From positions 1 to 13,244 of the forward strand of contig JAAYXM010000256.1 in NCBI GenBank assembly GCA_012515925.1: 13,244 nt of DNA. The letters are read 5' to 3'. The notes under the pieces are model-generated. The model searched no databases. It worked only from the letters and a program-made list of their open reading frames with translations, and was not told where the DNA came from. A program made the position numbers and the translations under genes. Shown here one piece after another: positions 5,320-12,082 of this stretch (positions within the stretch are counted from its first letter, which is position 1; the number at the start of each line of letters is the position of its first letter). This DNA comes from Clostridiales bacterium. Lineage in GTDB: Bacteria > Bacillota > Clostridia > Oscillospirales > JAAYXM01.

Positions 5320-7599
5320 TTACATCTCGTTAAAATGCTTCTTGCGGTATTCTCCGGGCGTGTATCCGGTATATTTCTTGAATAATCTGATGAACGTATT
5401 GATATTCTGAAGCCCGACCATTGACGCGATATCCTTGTTTTTGTTCTGAGGGTTCTCTATAAGCGCTACGGCCTTTTTTATCCTGAAGCTGTTGATGTAA
5501 TCGCTGAGGTTTACGTTCATTTTTTCCTTAAAATACGAGGATATATACGCCGCGGTAAGCTTGAGCTTCTCCGCAAACAGATTTAAGTAAATATCCTCGG
5601 AGTAATGGTTTTCCACATAGTCGAGTATGAAATTGATTATATAATCCTCCTCGCGCTTGTTGGCCTTGATATATTCCATTACCTTTATTAGAAAGTCCTC
5701 GCATATCCTCCTGTACTGCTCGAGCGTAACCGCTTTGTCAAGCTGCGCGTAAACCGAGGCGATATTCAGACTTTGGGGCGTCGCATGGAACAGGCGGTTT
5801 ACGAGCTTCACCGCGCAGTTGACGATTTCGGTGCACAGCAGGTATAAATCGAAGCCGTTGACATCCTTTTTTATGTTGTAGTCGAGTATCTCGTTGAAAA
5901 TGCGTACGCCGTTTTCCTGCGTATCGTTCTGAAGCGTCGCCGAAAGCTTTTCCATCTGCTCCACGGAAAAGTAAAACCGTCCCGCGCCCTGCTTTATCTC
6001 GCCCTCGGTCAGAATCTGCGTTTCCATGGCGGGCTTTGCGTATTTCGACAGTTCATACATGCGGTCGTATATACTCTTTATCCCTGAAATATCGTCATGC
6101 ACGTCTGACGCCACAACCGTGAAAAACGCGTATTCCGACTCGTTTTCAAGCTTTGATACGATGCTTCTGACAAGCTCGCCTATGCCCTCGAAATCCGGCT
6201 CGACGTTCAATACCGATACAATCTGGTCGTTCTCTATCTGGAACGTCGTGGCCTCGATATCGATGTTTTCGAGGTATAGCTCGATAAGCTGCTTTAAGAA
6301 AAACGTCGCCTTGCCGGACTCCTCCTGCAGATAGCTGTAGAACGTGTCCTTGTAATTGACGCGCATATAGATTATCGCGAATGACCCGGAAATGTTTATC
6401 TGGCTCTCCACGTCGTCTATGCTCACATATATATCGCGCATGCGCGACTGCAGGAATATGGATTTTAAAATCGAATCCTTTTTGTTTATGTCCGAAAGGT
6501 AATCCGTATTTTGGGATATCAAAAAGCGTATGCTGTCCTTGATAAAGCGCAGTGATTTCAGATCGCTCCCGATTTTCTCCTTGAACAGGTTGTTATTGTT
6601 GATTTCATCGATAATCTGCTTAACCGGCCTGTTAAAGCTCGCGGCAAACAGCGCGGCAAGAGAAATGGCGATTGCGAGCGTGAGCAGGTAGGCAAGCAGG
6701 AAAATCACCCTTGAATTTTCCACCTTATATAAAATACCCGAGCTCGGGTAATACCCGTAATAGACAAGGCCGTTAACTGCGGTTGCGCGTTTGAGAACAT
6801 ACCCGTCTTTTGCTTTTGCCGAGTTTGTTTGCTCGGAAAAGCCAAGCGCGCCCGCGTCAAACTTCGGTGTTTTAGGATAAACTATTTCCCCTTCATTATT
6901 ATATATAATGATATCGGGCTTGTTCTCGCCGAAGATATCCGTGAGCATTTTGCAGATATCCACAAGGGACACCATAATGAAATTATTGTTCGCCGGATGC
7001 TTGTACGCGACGGGAGTAAGCATGCGGTTTGACACAACCGCGTTGCGTACGCTTGTATACTCGTCAACCGGGTATGTCTTAAACACGAAATCCTTCTGCA
7101 TTTCGCCCTGCCAGAAGCCGTCGTTATAGAGCGGGTTTATATAGTGCTGCGAGAAAAAGCTGTCACGCAGATATGTGCCGGTGGACTCGATGATTACCTG
7201 ATTTGTAAGCGGCGTAACGATAAACAGCGTTTCGATATACGGCGCGAACTCGTTCTGGCTGCGCGCAAACACGCAGGCGCGCATGGTCTCGACCATTTGG
7301 GTATGCTCATAGCTTTGTATTGGCTTTCTCTCCGTCACGGCGTACATCGAGGAATCCATCGAGACTTCCGCAAACGTGTATTTCATCTGATTAAAATACC
7401 TGTCAATCGTATCGACGGATTTCGAAAAGCTAAGATATGTATTCGATATCTCATTCTGTGTCAGGGTTTTAAGATAATAGTGCTGAGTTAAAAAAAACAA
7501 TACTGAAAATACTGCGACAATAATTATGAAAGCGGCGAAAAGCCGGATTAATACGGATTGAAAGACGTTACCGAGCTTTTTTCTGTCCATTCCAAGCAT
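5320..7599 (-). CDS. Membrane-anchored sensor with AraC-type DNA-binding domain (YtdP-like)
   Basis: A 759-residue one-component regulator. A transmembrane helix (about 18-38) precedes a large extracellular region (about 40-295), presumably Cache/dCACHE-like. A second membrane helix (about 298-320) follows, then a cytoplasmic linker region (about 325-640). The C-terminal AraC/XylS domain (about 650-756) has two helix-turn-helix units and the ending K-Y-T-G-Y-T-P-G-E-Y-R-K. This layout matches B. subtilis YtdP-type regulators, which lie beside LplB/YtcP-type sugar transporter genes as here. The likely job is to sense an extracellular sugar or oligosaccharide, directly or through a binding protein, and activate the permease genes. 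ATG at 7599 (4 nt after AAGGAG) or ATG at 7590 (13 nt after) are both possible; neither spacing is ideal. The ligand cannot be inferred. Confidence 0.88.
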   Translation of the reverse strand: MLGMDRKKLGNVFQSVLIRLFAAFIIIVAVFSVLFFLTQHYYLKTLTQNEISNTYLSFSKSVDTIDRYFNQMKYTFAEVSMDSSMYAVTERKPIQSYEHTQMVETMRACVFARSQNEFAPYIETLFIVTPLTNQVIIESTGTYLRDSFFSQHYINPLYNDGFWQGEMQKDFVFKTYPVDEYTSVRNAVVSNRMLTPVAYKHPANNNFIMVSLVDICKMLTDIFGENKPDIIIYNNEGEIVYPKTPKFDAGALGFSEQTNSAKAKDGYVLKRATAVNGLVYYGYYPSSGILYKVENSRVIFLLAYLLTLAIAISLAALFAASFNRPVKQIIDEINNNNLFKEKIGSDLKSLRFIKDSIRFLISQNTDYLSDINKKDSILKSIFLQSRMRDIYVSIDDVESQINISGSFAIIYMRVNYKDTFYSYLQEESGKATFFLKQLIELYLENIDIEATTFQIENDQIVSVLNVEPDFEGIGELVRSIVSKLENESEYAFFTVVASDVHDDISGIKSIYDRMYELSKYAKPAMETQILTEGEIKQGAGRFYFSVEQMEKLSATLQNDTQENGVRIFNEILDYNIKKDVNGFDLYLLCTEIVNCAVKLVNRLFHATPQSLNIASVYAQLDKAVTLEQYRRICEDFLIKVMEYIKANKREEDYIINFILDYVENHYSEDIYLNLFAEKLKLTAAYISSYFKEKMNVNLSDYINSFRIKKAVALIENPQNKNKDIASMVGLQNINTFIRLFKKYTGYTPGEYRKKHFNEM

Positions 7600-7609
7600 C
7601 CTTCTCCTT

Positions 7610-7679
7610 AAGGCGGGGAGCGCTCCCCTGCCCTTTTATGCGTGTCGGGATAAGCACGGGGCGTAATCCTCCCCGCCTT
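7610..7679. repeat. 70-bp GC-rich inverted-repeat element in the sensor gene leader
   Basis: Perfect 11-bp terminal inverted repeats, AAGGCGGGGAG (7610-7620) and CTCCCCGCCTT (7669-7679), bound a GC-rich 70-bp block inside very AT-rich DNA. One end also contains a 14-bp palindrome (7615-7628), so two mutually exclusive hairpins are possible in RNA. The element ends directly beside the AAGGAG ribosome binding site of the minus-strand sensor gene. It may be a MITE- or REP-like dispersed repeat, or a structured leader. No flanking target duplication is clear and no transposase is nearby. Confidence 0.6.
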
Positions 7680-7728
7680 GTATTTAAAAACATGGATAAA
7701 ATAATAATTGCGAATATAGATTTATTCT

Positions 7729-7757
7729 ATTATACATCAATTATTATAATAAATAAA
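7729..7757 (-). promoter_or_regulatory. Probable promoter of the sensor gene
   Basis: On the minus strand a perfect TATAAT (plus 7729-7734) has only a weak TTTATT (7752-7757) 17 bp upstream. The predicted start near 7722 would give a leader of roughly 120 nt that includes the whole 70-bp inverted-repeat element. Overlapping AT-rich alternatives exist. Confidence 0.4.
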
Positions 7758-7760
7758 GCC

Positions 7761-7786
7761 CATTATCAAAAATTTTGATGATAATG
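7761..7786. promoter_or_regulatory. Palindrome between divergent genes, possible operator
   Basis: Two nested dyads overlap. ATCAAAA and TTTTGAT flank one central A (7765-7779), a perfect 15-bp odd palindrome. CATTATC (7761-7767) and GATAATG (7780-7786) form a second, 7-bp inverted repeat. The block lies just upstream of the predicted sensor-gene promoter and about 85 bp upstream of the HAD gene promoter. No regulator can be named. AT-rich composition raises the chance of coincidence. Confidence 0.3.
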
Positions 7787-7870
7787 TTATTACATATTTT
7801 CCGATATTATGAATATCGCATCTTTTTTCGCCTTAATGCCCGAATATATTTAAATTTATAGATATGGCGA

Positions 7871-7899
7871 TTGATTTTTAACGGCGTTTCATCTATAAT
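7871..7899 (+). promoter_or_regulatory. Sigma-A-type promoter for the HAD-pyrE-radC-uvrBA run
   Basis: TTGATT (7871-7876) and a perfect TATAAT (7894-7899) are 17 bp apart, about 50 bp before the HAD gene start at 7950. The genes downstream are tightly spaced with no terminator visible between them, so this promoter could serve the whole run. No LexA-type GAAC-N4-GTTC box is visible near it. Confidence 0.65.
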
Positions 7900-7949
7900 A
7901 TAAGTCAGCATATCTGCCTGAAAAAAAGGCAAGAAACGGAGATGTCGGA

Positions 7950-8762
7950 TTGAAATTCAAACTATGTGTATGTGACCTTGACGGAACGATATTAAACTCG
8001 GAAAGCCGTATATCACAGGAGGATTTAAAAGCGCTGCTTAAGCTTAAGGAGAAAGGAATCAAACTGGTTGTTGCCACCGGCCGGACGGAGCTTCAGATTT
8101 TCGAATACCTGGCGCTGCTTGAAACAGACACGCCGGTTATCACGTGCAACGGCGGCGTTATCAAGTACAGAGGCGGCGGAAAAGTCATTCACCGCAGTGT
8201 TTTCGGTCCGGGTTCGGTCGAAAAAATCGTTAACCACTGTTTTGAAAACAATATCGATTTTTTATTATATACAACAAATTTTGTGTATCACTGTCCCGGA
8301 AGCGAAAGAATCAAATTCTTTATCGAATACAACAAAACCGCGAAGCCCGAGTATCGCGTGCCGATAAAATGTACGGACGAGCTTCCGAAAGACGACCCGT
8401 TCGGCGATGTTACCAAGATTCTTATACATGACAACGTGGATATGATACCCGATCTGAACTCAAAGTTCAACGCGGACGGCTCACTCACGATAGTAACCTC
8501 GGGCAAAGACCTGATTGACGTTATGCCCTCCGGCACCTCAAAGGGAAACGCGCTTGTCATGGCCGCGAAAGAGCTTGACATCCCGATTTCCGAGGTTATC
8601 GCGTTCGGCGACAGCCCGAACGACGAGAGCATGCTAAAGGCCGCGGGGTTCGCGGTTGCGATGGGAAACGCCAAGGAAAGCATTAAGAAAATCGCGGATT
8701 TCGTCACAAAGACAAACGATGAGGCGGGCATCGCCTACGCTTTAAAAAAGCTTGTTTTTTAG
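7950..8762 (+). CDS. Cof-type HAD-IIB family hydrolase
   Basis: A 270-residue cytosolic phosphatase of the haloacid dehalogenase superfamily, full length for the Cof/YidA group. Motif I is D9-L-D11-G-T with both catalytic Asp present. Motif II is V-A-T43-G-R, motif III Lys198 lies in S-K-G-N-A-L, and motif IV is G-D221-S-P-N-D225. A C2-type cap lies between motifs II and III. Such enzymes dephosphorylate sugar phosphates, nucleotides or cofactors such as FMN and pyridoxal phosphate with broad specificity, so the substrate is unknown. The start is TTG, supported by GGAG (7938-7941) 8 nt upstream; an ATG at 7942 is in another frame and reaches a stop after three codons. It heads the pyrE-radC-uvrB-uvrA run, 32 bp before pyrE. 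Confidence 0.92.
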   Translation: MKFKLCVCDLDGTILNSESRISQEDLKALLKLKEKGIKLVVATGRTELQIFEYLALLETDTPVITCNGGVIKYRGGGKVIHRSVFGPGSVEKIVNHCFENNIDFLLYTTNFVYHCPGSERIKFFIEYNKTAKPEYRVPIKCTDELPKDDPFGDVTKILIHDNVDMIPDLNSKFNADGSLTIVTSGKDLIDVMPSGTSKGNALVMAAKELDIPISEVIAFGDSPNDESMLKAAGFAVAMGNAKESIKKIADFVTKTNDEAGIAYALKKLVF

Positions 8763-8794
8763 ATACATAGACTCAAATTTAAAGGAGAATACGA

Positions 8795-9370
8795 ATGATA
8801 ACAGAAAAACGCGTGACGGAGATATTAAAGGAAGCCGGCGTTCTGCTTGAAGGGCATTTTCTGCTCACCTCGGGCAGACATTCGGGCACCTATCTCCAAT
8901 GCGCAAAAATATTTCAAAACAGCAAATACGCCGGGGAGCTTTGCGCGGCTCTCGCGGAAAGCTTTACGGCGGAGCGGATAGATGTCGTCGTGGGCCCTGC
9001 CATGGGCGCGGTGCTCATGGCTTACGAGTTAAGCCGCAAGCTCGGGTGCAAAAACTACTTTACCGAACGCGAAAACGGCAGGATGGCGCTGCGGCGCGGG
9101 TTTGAGATAAAGCCGGGTGACAGAATCCTGCTTGTCGAGGACGTCATTACCACGGGCGGCTCGGTTATGGAAACTTTTGAGCTTATAAAATCCCTCGGCG
9201 GCGATATTATAGGTATAGCCTCTATCGTGGACCGCTCGGGCGGAAAGGCAAGCTTTCCGGTGCCGTTTACGTCGGTAATCAAAATGGATGTCGAATCCTT
9301 CGATCCCGGTGACTGCCCGATATGCGCACGCGGCGCGGGCGCGCCCGTAAAGCCCGGAAGCAGAAAATAA
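8795..9370 (+). CDS. pyrE: Orotate phosphoribosyltransferase
   Basis: A 191-residue enzyme that joins orotate to PRPP to make OMP, the fifth step of de novo UMP synthesis. The PRPP-binding signature ILLVEDVITTGGS lies at 111-123. The N-terminal hood region has G-x-F-x-L-T-S-G-R-H-S at about 20-30, and the ending D-C-P-I-C-A-R-G...V-K-P-G-S-R-K is typical of the shorter clostridial-type enzymes. The ATG is well placed, 7 nt after AAAGGAG (8781-8787). It is separated from other pyr genes, and its 32-bp upstream gap holds no PyrR-type attenuator, so it is probably expressed with the HAD gene and the repair genes. Nothing suggests loss of activity. Confidence 0.95.
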   Translation: MITEKRVTEILKEAGVLLEGHFLLTSGRHSGTYLQCAKIFQNSKYAGELCAALAESFTAERIDVVVGPAMGAVLMAYELSRKLGCKNYFTERENGRMALRRGFEIKPGDRILLVEDVITTGGSVMETFELIKSLGGDIIGIASIVDRSGGKASFPVPFTSVIKMDVESFDPGDCPICARGAGAPVKPGSRK

Positions 9371-9403
9371 GCAAATACCGATGAAAGAAGCGGGGTGACT
9401 ACA

Positions 9404-10081
9404 ATGGCTGAAGGGCACCGTTCCCGTCTTCGTAAAAGATTTGCCGAAGAGGATATAGACAACATGCCCGAACATGTTGTGCTCGAAATGATGCTGCACG
9501 GGGTTATCGCCCGTCAGGACACAAGCGCGATAGCTCGCAGGCTTCTTGAGGAATTCGGCAATCTGGCACAGGTAATCGACGCGCCGATTCAGGATCTGAT
9601 GAGGGTAAGGGGCATGGGCGAAATCTCGGCCCTTCACCTTAAGCTTATCCCGAAGTTCTACCGGCGGTATCAGCTGTCCAAATGGGACAAGAATATCATC
9701 TGCAACGACGCGAATATCGCGGGCGATTTTTTAGTGCACAAGCTTATCGGATATACAAACGAGGTCGTTGTCGTGCTCTGCCTTGACAGTAACTGCAAGC
9801 TTTTAAACTGCAAAATAGCGTTTGAGGGGAGCATCAACACGGTGCATATCAGCATCAGAAAAATCGTGGAAATAGCTCTTTCGTCCAACGCTTCACGCGT
9901 AATCATCTCACATAACCATTTAAGCGGCAACGCGCTGCCCTCCTCCGACGATCTGGAAACAACGCGCCGCATACACTCCGCGTTGAATTATGTCGGGGTT
10001 ACGCTGGATGATCACATCATTGTCGCGGATGACGATTTTGTCTCGCTCGCGCAGAGCGGTTTTTTCATCGATAACATGTAA
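9404..10081 (+). CDS. radC: RadC family protein (JAB/MPN domain)
   Basis: A 225-residue RadC homologue. The N-terminal helix-hairpin-helix region (about 1-90) contains G-x-x-x-R-L-R-x-R-F and the loop VRGMGEISALHLKL. The C-terminal JAB domain (about 100-225) carries the JAMM-type metal site: His170, His172, Ser174 and Asp183, with a conserved Glu at 120 as a plausible fourth residue. The usual HNHPSG is HNHLSG here, with Leu173 replacing Pro. The biochemical role of RadC is unsettled; it was named for DNA repair, and the fold suggests a metal-dependent hydrolase. The ATG at 9404 lies 6 nt after a GGGGTG stretch; GTG at 9395 would use part of that stretch as codon. The gene is 23 nt before uvrB, which keeps the repair association alive but does not prove it. 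Confidence 0.92.
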   Translation: MAEGHRSRLRKRFAEEDIDNMPEHVVLEMMLHGVIARQDTSAIARRLLEEFGNLAQVIDAPIQDLMRVRGMGEISALHLKLIPKFYRRYQLSKWDKNIICNDANIAGDFLVHKLIGYTNEVVVVLCLDSNCKLLNCKIAFEGSINTVHISIRKIVEIALSSNASRVIISHNHLSGNALPSSDDLETTRRIHSALNYVGVTLDDHIIVADDDFVSLAQSGFFIDNM

Positions 10082-10104
10082 AGCCAAAACCCGGAGATGA
10101 TATA

Positions 10105-12066
10105 ATGGACGAATTCAAGCTTATATCGGATTATAAGCCCGCGGGCGACCAGATAAAGGCGATAGAAGCCTTATCCCGCGGCATAGAGCTCGGCCTGTCC
10201 GAGCAGACGCTGCTCGGCGTTACGGGAAGCGGCAAAACCTTTACAATCGCGAATATCATCGAAAAAGTCAGAAGACCAACATTGGTTTTAGCACATAACA
10301 AGACTCTTGCTGCGCAGCTCTGTTCCGAGCTACGCGCTTTTTTCCCCGAAAACGCGGTGGAATTCTTCGTCAGCTACTTTGATTACTATCAGCCCGAGGC
10401 GTATATACCGCACACGGACACATATATCGAAAAGGATTCCTCGACAAACCAGGAAATCGACAGACTCCGTCACAGCGCGACCTCGTCGCTCGGCGAGCGG
10501 CGCGACGTGATTATCGTCGCGAGCGTGTCCTGCATATACGGACTCGGCGACCCTATAGATTATACCAACATGGTGCTGTCTCTCCGACCGGGCATGACAA
10601 AAAGCCGAGAGGAAATAATAAAGAAGCTCGTTGAAATACGTTACGAGCGAAACGATATCGCGTTCGAGCGAAACGCGTTTCGTGTCCGCGGGGATACCAT
10701 TGAGGTGTTCCCCGCTTATTCGAGTGACACGGCTGTAAGAATAGAGCTCTTCGGCGACGAGGTGGAGCGCATAAGCGAGATAACCGTGCTTACCGGCGCG
10801 GTCAAGCGCCAGCTTATGCATATCGCGGTATACCCGGCCTCGCATTATATTTCAACGCCCGAGAAGATGGCGCGTGCCGTCGGGGAAATCCTCTCCGAAA
10901 TGGAGGAGCGCGTAAAGTATTTCGAGCGCGAGGGCAAACTGATAGAGGCACAGCGAATCCGCCAGCGCACGCTGTTTGACGTTGAAATGATTCAGGAGCT
11001 CGGATATTGCAACGGCATTGAAAACTACTCGAGGATTATAAGCGGCAGGGCGCCGGGCAGCGCCCCCTATACGCTGCTTGACTATTTCCCGAAGGACTAT
11101 CTTCTGATTGTGGACGAATCGCATGTCACGCTGCCGCAGGTGCGCGGCATGTACGCTGGCGACCGTTCGCGAAAGGACACGCTCGTGGAATTCGGGTTCA
11201 GGCTCCCCTCGGCGTATGACAACCGGCCGCTTAACTTCGGTGAGTTCGAGAAGCGGATTAACCAGGTCATATACGTGTCCGCGACCCCGGGCGAGTACGA
11301 GCGAAGCCGTTCGGCGCAGGTCGTGGAGCAGGTAATCCGTCCCACGGGGTTACTCGACCCCGACGTCGAGGTGCGTCCCGTCGAGGGACAAATCGACAAT
11401 CTCGCGGGTGAGATACACGCGCGGGTTGAGCGTGACGAGCGGGTTTTAGTCACGACGCTTACAAAGAAAATGGCCGAGGACCTTACCGCGTATTTAGAGG
11501 GCATCGGTATCAAGGTCAGGTATCTGCACCATGACGTCGAAACGATTGAGCGCATGGAAATAATCCGCGATTTGCGCCTCGGCGAGTTTGACGTGCTTGT
11601 CGGCATAAATCTTCTGCGCGAAGGGCTTGATATCCCCGAGGTCTCGCTTGTCGCGATACTCGACGCCGACAAGGAGGGGTTTTTAAGAAGCGAAACCTCG
11701 CTTATACAGACGATAGGGCGCGCGGCGAGAAACGACCATGGCAAGGTGATTATGTACGCGGATAAAATCACCGAGTCCATGCGAAAAGCCATCGGCGAGA
11801 CAATGCGCCGGCGCGGGATACAGGCGGAATACAACGAAAAGCACGGTATTGTGCCGAAAACAATCCGCAAGGAAGTGCGCGAGCTGCTCGAGATTTCAAA
11901 GGATGCCGAGGTTTCCGGCGAAAAAGCCAAAAATCTCTCCGCCCGCGAGCGCGCCGAGCTTATCGCGAAGCTCGAGCGCGATATGAAGGAGGCCGCGAGA
12001 ATGATGGAATTCGAGTACGCGGCGCTGCTTCGCGACAGGATAATCGAATTGCGCGGTGAAAAATAA
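10105..12066 (+). CDS. uvrB: Excinuclease ABC subunit UvrB
   Basis: A 653-residue DNA damage-verifying helicase-like subunit of bacterial nucleotide excision repair; it receives the lesion from UvrA and recruits UvrC. Visible elements are Walker A GVTGSGKT at 38-45, the strand-separating beta-hairpin region about 92-112 (Y-F-D-Y-Y-Q-P-E-A-Y-I-P), the DESH motif at 337-340, the motif VI-like Q-T-I-G-R-A-A-R, and a C-terminal UVR domain (about 617-652) that contacts UvrC. The length is normal for the family. The ATG at 10105 has GGAG 8 nt upstream (10093-10096). It is followed 16 nt later by uvrA, the common uvrBA arrangement in Firmicutes. No LexA box is visible in the short upstream gap, so any damage induction would have to act from an earlier promoter. 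Confidence 0.97.
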   Translation: MDEFKLISDYKPAGDQIKAIEALSRGIELGLSEQTLLGVTGSGKTFTIANIIEKVRRPTLVLAHNKTLAAQLCSELRAFFPENAVEFFVSYFDYYQPEAYIPHTDTYIEKDSSTNQEIDRLRHSATSSLGERRDVIIVASVSCIYGLGDPIDYTNMVLSLRPGMTKSREEIIKKLVEIRYERNDIAFERNAFRVRGDTIEVFPAYSSDTAVRIELFGDEVERISEITVLTGAVKRQLMHIAVYPASHYISTPEKMARAVGEILSEMEERVKYFEREGKLIEAQRIRQRTLFDVEMIQELGYCNGIENYSRIISGRAPGSAPYTLLDYFPKDYLLIVDESHVTLPQVRGMYAGDRSRKDTLVEFGFRLPSAYDNRPLNFGEFEKRINQVIYVSATPGEYERSRSAQVVEQVIRPTGLLDPDVEVRPVEGQIDNLAGEIHARVERDERVLVTTLTKKMAEDLTAYLEGIGIKVRYLHHDVETIERMEIIRDLRLGEFDVLVGINLLREGLDIPEVSLVAILDADKEGFLRSETSLIQTIGRAARNDHGKVIMYADKITESMRKAIGETMRRRGIQAEYNEKHGIVPKTIRKEVRELLEISKDAEVSGEKAKNLSARERAELIAKLERDMKEAARMMEFEYAALLRDRIIELRGEK

Positions 12067-12082
12067 AGAAAGTGAAGAGTAT

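Noticed and set aside
9461..9483. LexA/SOS-like box in the radC region
   Set aside because: The sequence is a CAACATG...CATGTTG inverted repeat inside the radC coding region. It does not match GAAC-N4-GTTC and is not in a promoter position. No LexA box was seen upstream of the HAD gene or uvrB.
11097..11930. Minus-strand open frame of 277 codons opposite uvrB
   Set aside because: It is fully embedded in the well-supported uvrB gene, has serine/arginine-rich low-information sequence and no plausible start site. The same reasoning excludes the frames at 1949-2569, 8288-8731 and 9029-9637 on the minus strand.
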